Origin: JANQRZ01 sp965214485
GTDB lineage: Bacteria; Bacteroidota; Rhodothermia; Rhodothermales; JANQRZ01
Direction: 5' to 3'
DNA length: 64,000 nt
NCBI GenBank assembly: GCA_965214485.1
Contig: CBDCBW010000003.1
Coordinates: 60,979 to 124,978, forward strand
Below the pieces are notes generated by a model, which made no database searches, had not been told where the DNA came from, and was given only the letters and a program-made list of their open reading frames with translations. Position numbers and translations under genes: made by a program. The first letter of the stretch is position 1; each line of letters opens with the position of its first letter. This document shows, piece after piece, positions 26,000-32,718 of this stretch.

Positions 26000-26250
26000 C
26001 GCCCCCTCCACGAGCCTCTGCGGCCTCACCGTTTGCAACTCGTGTCGCCGTCTGTCGCACGCGGTCCCGAGGTCTCCTCAGCTCCCGCTTCCACCTCGCG
26101 CCCCGCGCCGCCGTCAAGGGCGCTCTCGCGTCGGGCCGTGCTTCGTCAGTCGTCGTGCCCGCACGGGCGGTCCGAGGGGGTGCTTCGTGTCACCGTCGCG
26201 CGCCGGGTCGTGCCGGGGGCCGTGGTCCGGCGGCAGCGCGGGCGGGGGCG
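26000..26250 (+). other. Cassette 8: no convincing gene
   Basis: About 250 bp between two intact attC sites. One frame opens at an ATG inside the left box and closes at a TAA inside the right box (86 codons), but its translation is arginine- and alanine-rich without recognisable structure, and these two codons are supplied by any GTTATGC/GCATAAC pair. I treat the cassette as gene-less. It may carry a promoter, a small RNA or nothing. Confidence 0.5.
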
Positions 26251-26373
26251 GCATAACCCGCGCTTGCAGGCCGACGCCGGGCTGCGCGGTCGTTCGGTCG
26301 GCGTGCTACCGCCCGTCGTAGTTTCCCCTTTCACGGTCGCGTCCCGGCGCGGCTGAAGCGCCACCTGTTCTGC
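26251..26373 (+). repeat. attC 9
   Basis: Boxes GCATAAC (26251) and GTTCTGC (26367). Subtype with ccgcgcttgcag on the left and gcggctgaagcg on the right, shared with attC 11. Confidence 0.9.
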
Positions 26374-26383
26374 GGCCTCCTCA

Positions 26384-26866
26384 ATGAGTAGCCGTCCGCT
26401 CTCCCAAATCCTTCGACCTGCCCTCCTCTGGACGGCGATCGCCGTCAACTCGGTCGTCGCCCTCGCTATTCCCGTCGTCGTCGCCTGGGCCGCGTGGCAG
26501 GTCGTCGAGGTGGCCGTCGACTACTCCCACCAGCGGGGGGACATCTCCGACCTCTGGTTCCCGCTCGTCGCCGCCGCGTTCGTACTGACAGGGCTGTACC
26601 TCGTCGTGGGGTACTGGCGGGTCGGGCGTGGTAGAGCGACCGCCCGGTCCACCGTCGGGCTCTGGGCGCTCTCGCTGGGGTACAACGCCCTCATCCTATT
26701 GCTGGCTCTGGGCCTCGCTCGGCCCCTCAATGTGATATCGGGGTGGGCGCTCTTCATGACGGTTCTCAGCGGCTACGAGTTAACCCGAGCCGTCCGGGCC
26801 GGGCCGCAGAACCCACCGCTGCAGGCCGACGTGGGGCGTGAGCGTTCTCGGCACGTCCGACCGTAG
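26384..26866 (+). CDS. Cassette 9 integral membrane protein whose C-terminus is coded by attC
   Basis: A 160-aa protein (MSSRPLSQILRPALLWTAIA start) with four hydrophobic segments: about residues 15-43, 60-77, 90-108 and 113-128. The frame does not stop at the cassette end but runs about 55 bp into attC 10, so the last roughly 18 residues (NPPLQADVGRERSRHVRP) are translated recombination site. The family is not recognised. The start is 10 bp after the core box. Confidence 0.7.
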   Translation: MSSRPLSQILRPALLWTAIAVNSVVALAIPVVVAWAAWQVVEVAVDYSHQRGDISDLWFPLVAAAFVLTGLYLVVGYWRVGRGRATARSTVGLWALSLGYNALILLLALGLARPLNVISGWALFMTVLSGYELTRAVRAGPQNPPLQADVGRERSRHVRP

Positions 26867-26935
26867 CCGCCAGTCGTAGTTTCGCTCACGCATCCCGCTG
26901 TTTGCCCCACGCGGCTGAGCGGTCCACTGTTATGT
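26806..26935 (+). repeat. attC 10
   Basis: Boxes GCAGAAC (26806) and GTTATGT (26929). The left half overlaps the coding end of the cassette 9 gene. Confidence 0.9.
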
Positions 26936-26997
26936 GCCTACCCAGCAACTCAGTCAATCCCTCCGCCGCTCACCCGCAACCCAAACAGGGAAAGCTC

Positions 26998-28083
26998 ATG
27001 CGCACGATTACCCTCCTTCTCGCCGCGGCGATGTTGACCACTCACGCGGCCCACGCGCAGAGTTTCCGAGACTGGCTCGTGCTCGACGGAAGCGATGACT
27101 TCGTTGAGGTCCCGGATGACAATCAACTTGACGACGCCTCCACCCTCACCGTCGAAGTGCGCTTCCGAGCGGAGAGCCTGACGACGCGCTTGGGTCTCAT
27201 CTCCAAGTGGGACCGCAGTAGCAGCAACAGTGATAATGCATGGGGAGTCCGCACCTCGAATTCGGAAGCCGATGAAATATTCGTCTTCGTTGCATCAGGA
27301 CTTGGCGACAGCGGGAACCACATCTTTTCGAGTAGTAATGCGGATCTCGTAACCTCGGAATGGTACCACCTCGCGTTCGTGTTCGACGGAAACGGAGACG
27401 GCAACGCCGACAGGCTGAAGGTGTACCTAAACGGGGAGCAGCTTGAGGGCAGCTATGCCGGTACGATTGCAGTCACATTGCAGAACTCCAGTCAGCCGCT
27501 CCGTATCGGGTCTAGGCTGACGCGGCCCGGCCATTCGGACTTCGCCGGGAACATCGATGAAGCCCGGATATGGCGGGTTGCTCGGTCGCAAGCGCAACTT
27601 CAAACGACAATGTCTGACACCCTCAGCACAGAGTACTACGCGGTCCCGGACAGCGGCCTCGTGGGGTACTGGCGCTTCGACATGCTGGAAGATTTAGGGA
27701 TCAATGCCGACGGTTCCGACGATGTCCGGGACCTCTCGGTAGAGGATAATCACGGCGACCTCACGGGTGACGCGACGCTCAGCATGAACCCGACCAGCAC
27801 CGATCCAGACGGAGCAACGAAGCCGAGCGTGCTGTCTCAGGTCTACCCGAACCCTTTCAACCCCGAGGCGGTTTTCACCTTGACATTGGCCGAACCGCAG
27901 AAGGTGCGGGTGTCGGTTCACGACATTCTGGGGCGTGAGGTAGACCTGATCCATGAGGGTCTGCTCGCGTCGGGTGAGCGTCGCTTCTCTCTACGCGGTG
28001 AAGCACTACCTAGCGGGGTCTACCTCGTGCGCGTAGCAGGTGAGCAGTTTACCGCTGTGCGCCGAGCAGTCTTGCTCAGGTAA
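26998..28083 (+). CDS. T9SS-sorted LamG-like surface protein, cassette 10
   Basis: A 361-aa exported protein. MRTITLLLAAAMLTTHAAHA is a signal peptide cut before QSF. Residues about 25-215 form a LamG/concanavalin-type jelly roll: LVLDGSDDFVEVPDDN, TVEVRFRAESLTT, FVFDGNGDGNADRLKVYLNG and FAGNIDEARIWRVARSQAQL. The last 80 residues (YPNPFNPEAVFTLTL, a VHDILGREVD segment, SGVYLVRVAG) are a Por/type IX secretion C-terminal sorting domain, so the protein should be attached to the cell surface. A purine-rich agggaaag lies 6 nt before the ATG. A toxin-antitoxin pair follows in the same cassette. Confidence 0.88.
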   Translation: MRTITLLLAAAMLTTHAAHAQSFRDWLVLDGSDDFVEVPDDNQLDDASTLTVEVRFRAESLTTRLGLISKWDRSSSNSDNAWGVRTSNSEADEIFVFVASGLGDSGNHIFSSSNADLVTSEWYHLAFVFDGNGDGNADRLKVYLNGEQLEGSYAGTIAVTLQNSSQPLRIGSRLTRPGHSDFAGNIDEARIWRVARSQAQLQTTMSDTLSTEYYAVPDSGLVGYWRFDMLEDLGINADGSDDVRDLSVEDNHGDLTGDATLSMNPTSTDPDGATKPSVLSQVYPNPFNPEAVFTLTLAEPQKVRVSVHDILGREVDLIHEGLLASGERRFSLRGEALPSGVYLVRVAGEQFTAVRRAVLLR

Positions 28084-28155
28084 GGAGTCACCTTTGTAAC
28101 GGGAGAACGTACTGACCGCCTCGGCGTAGGAGACCGAGAACCCGAGCAACCCAAG

Positions 28156-28377
28156 ATGCCAACTACCGCCCGAGACGTATACGCTGAGGCTGTTCGTGCG
28201 CTGCCGCTCACGGAGCAACTGCGTCTGGCCGCCCTCATTCTAGACGAGCTAGCCGATTCAGAGGTCTCCATCGTGGAGGCGAGTGACGGCTGGAGCGCAG
28301 AGGATGAGCGCGACGTGACCGCCTTTGCCTTACAGCACGCAGCGACCACCTACCCCGAGGACGAAGAGCTTGTTTGA
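28156..28377 (+). CDS. Addiction-module antitoxin, cassette 10
   Basis: A 73-aa acidic protein, MPTTARDVYAEAVRALPLTE start. The LTEQLRLAALILDELADSE helix resembles the N-terminal part of small addiction-module antitoxins that pair with PemK/MazF or RelE toxins. Its last codons overlap the start of the toxin gene, which fits antitoxin-first order. It lies 72 bp after the T9SS protein gene with no attC between, so all three genes move together. Confidence 0.72.
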   Translation: MPTTARDVYAEAVRALPLTEQLRLAALILDELADSEVSIVEASDGWSAEDERDVTAFALQHAATTYPEDEELV

Positions 28378-28732
28378 CGCCGGAGACCTCATCGTGGTGG
28401 ATTTCCCCGGCGTCACCGGCGTGAAGCGCAGACCGGCCGTGGTGCTGTCCTCGGCCACCTATCACGCTGCACGACCGGATATCATCGTCGGCCTGATTAC
28501 CAGCCGGAGCGTTGCCATCGGCCCGACAGACTACGCGCTCCGCGATTGGACGCAAGCCGGGCTTCGCGTCGCCTCCGTATTCAGGAGCTTCCTTGTCACG
28601 CTCCCTCCGGCAGCGCGCCCGAAGCGCATAGGCAGACTGTCGGATCACGACTGGCGGGAGGTTCGCGCCCGCGTCAAGACGGCTCTCGCGGCGCTAGACG
28701 ACGCTGCTTTATCTCCGTCAACTGGCCCGTAG
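28370..28732 (+). CDS. PemK/MazF-family endoribonuclease toxin, cassette 10
   Basis: About 120 aa from a TTG at 28370 overlapping the antitoxin stop (LFDAGDLIVVDFPGVTGVKR). The MazF fold signs are GDLIVVDFPG, RRPAVVLSSATYHAARPDII and LITSRSVAIGPTDYAL, followed by SVFRSFLVTLP. The family cleaves single-stranded mRNA at short sequences. The start codon is uncertain, because frames further upstream are open but lack similarity. It completes a cargo-plus-TA cassette. Confidence 0.83.
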   Translation: MFDAGDLIVVDFPGVTGVKRRPAVVLSSATYHAARPDIIVGLITSRSVAIGPTDYALRDWTQAGLRVASVFRSFLVTLPPAARPKRIGRLSDHDWREVRARVKTALAALDDAALSPSTGP

Positions 28733-28743
28733 GGTGCCACGGC

Positions 28744-28867
28744 ACATAACCCGCGCTTGCAGGCCGACACAACGCTGCACGGTCTTGCCTCGCCCAAGCG
28801 TCAGTGTCTCCTTGCCCCGTTCGACCGCTTGCACCGCGTTGTGCGGCTGAAGCGCAATCTGTTATGC
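28744..28867 (+). repeat. attC 11
   Basis: Boxes ACATAAC (28744) and GTTATGC (28861). Same subtype as attC 9. Confidence 0.9.
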
Positions 28868-28908
28868 CGCGCTTCGGCAGCGTCGCGGTCGTTCCGTAGA
28901 TTCGTGGG

Positions 28909-29094
28909 ATGAAAGTCCGCGACGTGCTCAAGATGGTCAAGAAGGACGGGTAGTACCTCGCCCGGACCCGAGGGAGCCACCGCCAGTTCAAGCACGACGA
29001 GAAGCCGGGGCTCGTTACCATCCCCGGCAAGCCAGGCGACGACCTCGCGCCAGGGACGTACAACAGCATCCTCAAACAAGCCGGTCTGAAATGA
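28909..29094 (+). pseudogene. hicA: HicA toxin with in-frame amber stop, cassette 11
   Basis: Reads MKVRDVLKMVKKDG, then TAG at 28951-28953, then YLARTRGSHRQFKHDEKPG, the ITIP-like strand LVTIPGKPGDDLAPGTYNSI and LKQAGLK, stopping at 29092-29094. Apart from the stop this is a complete 61-codon HicA mRNA interferase (dsRBD-like fold) with its catalytic histidine in GSHRQF. The family usually has tryptophan at this place (GW), so one change, TGG to TAG, explains it. The antitoxin gene starts inside the last codons. Confidence 0.87.
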
Positions 29095-29312
29095 TGAAGT
29101 ACCTCGTCGTGATCGAGCCGACCGAGACCGGGTTCTCGGCCTACTCCCCCGACCTTCCCGGTTGCGTCGCCACCGGGAAGACCGAGGCGGAGGTGCAGGA
29201 GGAGATGCGAGAGGCTATGGAGTTTCACGTCGAGGGGCTGATGCTCGAAGGCTACCCGGTGCCGAAGCCGTCTACTCAGTCGGCGTACCTCGAAGTCGCG
29301 GGCGCGGCATAA
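29091..29312 (+). CDS. hicB: HicB-type antitoxin, cassette 11
   Basis: A 73-aa protein (MMKYLVVIEPTETGFSAYSP); the second ATG at 29094 is equally possible. The pattern GFSAYSPDLPGCVATGKTEA then EVQEEMREAMEFHVEGLMLE is the partially degraded RNase H-like HicB fold. It overlaps the 3-prime end of the broken hicA by 4 bp. It lacks a C-terminal DNA-binding domain, so it is a short-form HicB. The stop codon TAA is provided by the attC 12 box GCATAAC. Confidence 0.9.
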   Translation: MMKYLVVIEPTETGFSAYSPDLPGCVATGKTEAEVQEEMREAMEFHVEGLMLEGYPVPKPSTQSAYLEVAGAA

Positions 29313-29436
29313 CCCGCCGCTGTAGGCCGACGATGGGCGTCAGCGTTCTCGCTTCGGGCGGGGCGGCAGCGTGTCCATAGCTTCGGGCCGCCGTCGTGCC
29401 GTCAGCCCCTCGCGGCTAAGCGGCCCCCTGTTATAC
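29307..29436 (+). repeat. attC 12
   Basis: Boxes GCATAAC (29307) and GTTATAC (29430). The central block reads gctgtaggccgac, one change from the common gctgcaggccgac. Confidence 0.9.
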
Positions 29437-29479
29437 CGCCTCACGGTATAGCCGAAGCCGCTCGCCAACCGCAAAGACT

Positions 29480-29896
29480 ATGAAACACTATGCTGTAACT
29501 CTTCTCCTCACCCTTGCTCCTCTCCTCGCTGCCTGCGACTCCAACAACGATAGTGGTGAAGCTTCTCTCTCCATTAACGGAAACTGGTACCTCGGGGAGA
29601 TAAACGAATCAGAGCGTGAGACCTACCGCTTCATCCAGGTTCCGAGCATGGTAACGTACCGCACAGGCTTTCAAGGGCCTTCAGAAGACCTGGAGGAGTG
29701 TTGGGACATCTTCTCTGCCACCCTCGTTCAGTCGGATGAGCGGGTCTGGAGTGCTGCCGATGGTGATGATCCCAGGGTAATGTATCGCGAAGGCGAGGCC
29801 CTTGTTGTCGAAGGCTCCATCTCAGCGGGAACGCATCAGAAAACAGAGCTGGACCAAGAGGAAGTCTCTTCACTGTTCCCAGAGTGCGATTTCTAG
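29480..29896 (+). CDS. Cassette 12 lipoprotein, paralogue of the cassette 14 lipoprotein
   Basis: A 138-aa protein with signal MKHYAVTLLLTLAPLLAACD (lipobox LAAC). The mature part has NGNWYLGEINESERETYRFI, FIQVPSMVTYRTGF and a cysteine in LEECWDIFSATLVQSDERVW. The cassette 14 lipoprotein shares the frame SINxxW, F-I-x-VPS, Y-x-T-x-F, two cysteines and ATLVQ/STLVQ-x-D-x-RVW, so the two are diverged copies. Function unknown; no known family recognised. It is followed 22 bp later by a PIN toxin gene. Confidence 0.75.
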   Translation: MKHYAVTLLLTLAPLLAACDSNNDSGEASLSINGNWYLGEINESERETYRFIQVPSMVTYRTGFQGPSEDLEECWDIFSATLVQSDERVWSAADGDDPRVMYREGEALVVEGSISAGTHQKTELDQEEVSSLFPECDF

Positions 29897-29918
29897 CGAC
29901 GCGGCGTAGCTTGTCTGG

Positions 29919-30389
29919 ATGAAAGTCCAGCGCGTCTACACCGATACGTCCGTCATCGGCGGCTGCTTCGACCCCGAGTTCGAGCCGTGGTCACGCGGGC
30001 TGCTCCAAGACTTCCGCCTCGGCCTATTCATCCCGGTCCTCTCCGTCGTCGTGGCGACCGAGATCGAGCCGGCACCGGAGCCTGTGCGAGCGCAGTACGC
30101 AGAGTTGGTACAACTTGGAGCCGAAGTGCTTGACGTCAGCGATGAGGTGCGGGACTTGGCTTCTGCCTATGCCGTGCGCCGCATCCTCCCACCGAAGTTC
30201 TCGAACGACGGCCTCCACATCGCGCTAGCAACCGTCGCAGGGATGGACATGCTCGTGAGTTGGAACTTCAAGCACATCGTGCGCTTCGATAAGATTCGGC
30301 TCTTCAACGCCATCAGCATCGAGCAGGGCTACAAGCCCGTCCAGATTTACTCGCCTCGGGAGGTGACCAGCTATGGAAAAGAACCCTAA
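29919..30389 (+). CDS. PIN-domain toxin, cassette 12
   Basis: A 156-aa PIN protein starting MKVQRVYTDTSVIGGCFDPE. The first catalytic aspartate is in YTDTS, the glutamate in VVATEIEPAP, and further acidic residues in KFSNDGLHIALA; LVSWNFKHIVRFDKIRLFN and PVQIYSPREVTSYG follow. This subfamily typically precedes a small helical antitoxin, as here, where the last 17 bp overlap the next gene. Predicted type II toxin ribonuclease. Confidence 0.87.
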   Translation: MKVQRVYTDTSVIGGCFDPEFEPWSRGLLQDFRLGLFIPVLSVVVATEIEPAPEPVRAQYAELVQLGAEVLDVSDEVRDLASAYAVRRILPPKFSNDGLHIALATVAGMDMLVSWNFKHIVRFDKIRLFNAISIEQGYKPVQIYSPREVTSYGKEP

Positions 30390-30582
30390 CGCTCAGCACT
30401 CTGACTTCCAGATTGACGCCGTAGCGATGGTACGCCGCATTCGGGACGCACAGCACGAGCGACTAGAGGGGAAGTCATGGGAGGAGCGGGCAGCGTTTTT
30501 CCGCGAGCGTGCGACTGCTTTGGCGTCCGCTCTCCGCGAGCAAGAAGGCCGTGATCGTGATGCCCGTAAACCGGCGGTATAA
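30373..30582 (+). CDS. Small antitoxin, cassette 12
   Basis: A 69-aa charged protein starting MEKNPNAQHSDFQIDAVAMV. The core IDAVAMVRRIRDAQHERLEG and the following SWEERAAFFRERAT match the antitoxin of cassette 14 (IDAVRMVRCIRDAHYKELEG) and other partners of YTDTS-type PIN toxins. The TAA stop lies in the attC 13 box GTATAAC. Confidence 0.78.
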   Translation: MEKNPNAQHSDFQIDAVAMVRRIRDAQHERLEGKSWEERAAFFRERATALASALREQEGRDRDARKPAV

Positions 30583-30675
30583 CCCGCGCTTGCAGGCCGA
30601 CCCAACGCGGCTCGTTCTTGCACTGCTCCACCGCTGCGTCTGCTTTGCTCGCCCGACCGCCCCGCTCTCTGTTGG
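30577..30675 (+). repeat. attC 13, truncated by an IS fragment
   Basis: The left box GTATAAC (30577) and the following about 90 bp match attC 15 closely up to ccgctctctgttgg. The last roughly 24 bp, including the right box, are missing and transposon sequence begins. Confidence 0.82.
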
Positions 30676-31020
30676 CAGGATGGTCCCCGCTGTCGAGCGA
30701 GCCGGGAGCCGCACATCGGGATGGCGCCCCGCGAGGTACGGGAGCAGCTTGCGCGGTCCCCAACTCGGGTGCGCCGCGCGCGCCTCCACGATCAGCGCCT
30801 CGACCTCCGGCGGGGTCTGCTCGGCCTGTTGGTGGCGGGCGTGGCTGCGGTCGGCGAGCGCCTCGGCTCCGCCGTCGCGGTAGCGGGCGATCCACTTGTT
30901 GGCGGTCTTGCGCGAGACGCCGAAGCGCCGGGCAAGCTCGGCGACGGAGTAGAGGCCCTCGCGGTGGAGGGCGACGAGGCGGGTTCGTTCGAGCATGGGA
31001 TCGGTGACGGTCCAGGGCAT
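30676..31020 (-). pseudogene. Truncated IS481-family transposase
   Basis: Starts MPWTVTDPMLERTRLVALHR and contains a helix-turn-helix (YSVAELARRFGVSRKTANKW), then RYRDGGAEALADRSHARHQQ and HPSWGPRKLLPYLAGRHPDV. This is the N-terminal DNA-binding region of IS481-family transposases. About 115 codons remain of a protein normally over 300 residues; the DDE catalytic domain is missing, cut at the junction with attC 13. It cannot transpose by itself. It is the only minus-strand gene in the array. Confidence 0.83.
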
Positions 31021-31108
31021 GGCAACCTCGGAAGGTGGGAAGCCATGCAAGGTGAGTGTCACCCATCAGCCCGGTCAAAGGTGTAACCTATCAGCCCGGT
31101 CTGTACCA
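30676..31108 (-). mobile_element. IS481-type insertion sequence fragment (transposase 5-prime end only)
   Basis: The outer end at about 31058-31108 shows two copies of a terminal motif (on the minus strand GACCGGGCTGAT followed by AGGTTACAC or GGGTGACAC), as seen at IS481-family ends. The transposase starts just inside. The other IS end is absent, and the fragment butts directly onto broken attC 13. Confidence 0.75.
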
Positions 31109-31115
31109 AACGGCC

Positions 31116-31253
31116 ACATAACCCGCCGCTGCAGGCCGACGTGGGGCGCGAGCGTTCTCGGCTCGCCTGAACAGCGCCGCCAGCCCGGCGGGCATAGCTT
31201 CGCTCACACATCCTGCCGTTTGCCCCACGCGGGTGAGCGGCCGTCTGTTATAC
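31116..31253 (+). repeat. attC 14
   Basis: Boxes ACATAAC (31116) and GTTATAC (31247). The left end ggccacataac implies a cassette that began GTTATGTGGCC; no such start remains, so the 5-prime part of cassette 13 was lost with the IS event. Confidence 0.9.
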
Positions 31254-31295
31254 CGCCTCGCGGTGTAGCTAAAGTCGCTCACCAACCGCACAACC

Positions 31296-31691
31296 ATGAA
31301 GCGTTACACAGCAATCCTCGCTCTCGCCTTCGCTCCCCTCCTCTTCGTCGCCTGCGACTCGGATAACAACGACGAAGACTCCCCGTCTATCAACAGAAGT
31401 TGGCAGCGTGAGACCACACCCGGAGCGCAATATCTTTTCATCGGAGTTCCCAGCCTCAAAAGTTACTCTACTAGTTTTAGGAGCTTCGACGGATTAGAGT
31501 GCTACGAAGATATGTTCACGAGCACACTCGTCCAGCAAGACGATCGGGTTTGGAGCAACGGCGGCAGCTCTTTCTACCGTCAGGGGGAAAACCTCGTCTT
31601 GGATAACGGCCTCCCGGATATCTTTCAGAGAATCGAACTTGACGAGGAGGGTTTCCTTGCGCAGTTCCCGAACTGCTTTGACCTTCCATAG
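31296..31691 (+). CDS. Cassette 14 lipoprotein
   Basis: A 131-aa protein with signal MKRYTAILALAFAPLLFVAC, the lipobox ending FVAC, followed by an acidic linker (DSDNNDEDS). The mature part SINRSWQRETTPGAQYLFIG, VPSLKSYSTSFRSFDGLECY and the cysteine-containing C-terminus FPNCFDLP parallel the cassette 12 lipoprotein (SINGNW, VPSMVTYRTGF, FPECDF). Two conserved cysteines may form a disulfide. Function unknown. The gene sits 9 bp before a PIN toxin gene, repeating the lipoprotein, toxin, antitoxin order. Confidence 0.75.
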   Translation: MKRYTAILALAFAPLLFVACDSDNNDEDSPSINRSWQRETTPGAQYLFIGVPSLKSYSTSFRSFDGLECYEDMFTSTLVQQDDRVWSNGGSSFYRQGENLVLDNGLPDIFQRIELDEEGFLAQFPNCFDLP

Positions 31692-31700
31692 CTTAGCCGA

Positions 31701-32180
31701 ATGAAGGTCCAGCGCGTCTACACCGACACCTCCGTCATCGGCGGATGCTTCGACGCCGAGTTCGCCATTTGGTCGAACGGACTGTTCCAAGACTTCCGCC
31801 TCGGTCGGTTCGCGCCCGTGGTCTCTGCCGTTGTCGCTACCGAGATCGAGGACGCGCCACAGAACGTCGGCGCAGCCTACGACGAACTCGTCGCGCTCGG
31901 CGCGGAGGTGCTCCTCGTCAACGATGAGGCACTCGACCTTGCCGACGCTTATCTCGCCCGCAGCATCCTCACGCCGAAGTTCTACGACGACGCAACCCAC
32001 ATCGCGCTGGCAACGCTCGCGGAGGTGGACCTGCTCGTGAGCTGGAACTTCCGCCACATCGTGCATTACGACAAAATCCGCTTGTTCAATACCGTGAACT
32101 TCGAACGCGGCTACAAGCCGATTCAGATTTATTCTCCCCGGGAGGTAACGCATCATGGAAAAGAAGCCGAAGAAAATTGA
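31701..32180 (+). CDS. PIN-domain toxin, cassette 14
   Basis: A 159-aa PIN protein, MKVQRVYTDTSVIGGCFDAE start, clearly paralogous to the cassette 12 toxin (same first 18 residues, same WNF-HIV and YKPxQIYSPREV blocks). Catalytic residues are visible in YTDTS, VVATEIEDAP and FYDDATHIALA. Its 3-prime end overlaps the antitoxin gene by 26 bp. Predicted ribonuclease toxin. Confidence 0.87.
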   Translation: MKVQRVYTDTSVIGGCFDAEFAIWSNGLFQDFRLGRFAPVVSAVVATEIEDAPQNVGAAYDELVALGAEVLLVNDEALDLADAYLARSILTPKFYDDATHIALATLAEVDLLVSWNFRHIVHYDKIRLFNTVNFERGYKPIQIYSPREVTHHGKEAEEN

Positions 32181-32334
32181 CGCCGTGCGGATGGTTCGTT
32201 GTATTCGCGACGCGCATTACAAGGAGTTGGAGGGCGCGACACGTGAGGAGCGAATCGCGTTCTTCAACAGCCGAGTTCGCCAGTCGAAAGAGGCTGATTC
32301 GGGCAAAGGTCGTGCTCGCAAGTCGGCGGTATAA
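32155..32334 (+). CDS. Small antitoxin, cassette 14
   Basis: A 59-aa protein, short enough to be missed by ORF cut-offs. It starts MEKKPKKIDAVRMVRCIRDA within the end of the PIN gene and continues HYKELEGATREERIAFFNSR to RKSAV. It aligns along its length with the cassette 12 antitoxin (IDAVxMVRxIRDA, LEG, EER-AFF-R, RKxAV). The TAA stop is inside the attC 15 left box. Expected to neutralise the adjacent PIN toxin. Confidence 0.78.
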   Translation: MEKKPKKIDAVRMVRCIRDAHYKELEGATREERIAFFNSRVRQSKEADSGKGRARKSAV

Positions 32335-32451
32335 TCCGCGCTTGCAGGCCGACCCAACGCGGTGGGTTTTGCGTTGCTCGGACGTCGGTGTCTACTTTGC
32401 TCGCCCGGCTGCCCCGCTCTCCGTTGGGCGGCTGAGCTTGTTTTGTTACAC
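32329..32451 (+). repeat. attC 15 with altered left box
   Basis: Boxes GTATAAT (32329) and GTTACAC (32445). The left box ends in T where every other site has C, so its complement to the cassette 14 start GTTATAC is broken at one position. Same long-spacer subtype as attC 1 and attC 13. Confidence 0.85.
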
Positions 32452-32508
32452 CGTCCCTCTCGAACCTCCGAGGCGCGTTTAGATACAAGCTGGAAACCTT
32501 GATATGAC

Positions 32509-32718
32509 ATGGCTCAAGTAACCGTCTCTGAGGACGCCCTCCGCCAGATGCTCAGGCAGGCCGTCGCCGAAGCGCTCGATAACCGCCGCGACCTCCTGCA
32601 CGAGGTGCTTGCAGAGGTGCTGGAGGATATCGCGCTAGCTGAAGCCATCCGGGAGGGCCGGGAGACGGACCGAGTAGAGCGTGAGGCCGTCTTCGCTGCG
32701 CTGGATGAGTTGTCGTGA
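32509..32718 (+). CDS. Antitoxin of a RelE-type pair, cassette 15
   Basis: A 69-aa acidic helical protein, MAQVTVSEDALRQMLRQAVA start. The N-terminal strand AQVTVSEDAL resembles short ribbon or helix antitoxin N-termini. The C-terminal half LAEAIREGRETDRVEREAVF resembles the tail by which such antitoxins wrap RelE toxins. Its stop overlaps the GTG start of the downstream toxin reading frame (GTGA). Confidence 0.72.
   Translation: MAQVTVSEDALRQMLRQAVAEALDNRRDLLHEVLAEVLEDIALAEAIREGRETDRVEREAVFAALDELS

Noticed and set aside
25996..26256. An 86-codon frame spanning cassette 8 from its left box ATG to its right box TAA
   Set aside because: Both codons are supplied by the recombination boxes, and the translation is arginine/alanine-rich without structure, like other antisense or non-coding GC-rich frames here.
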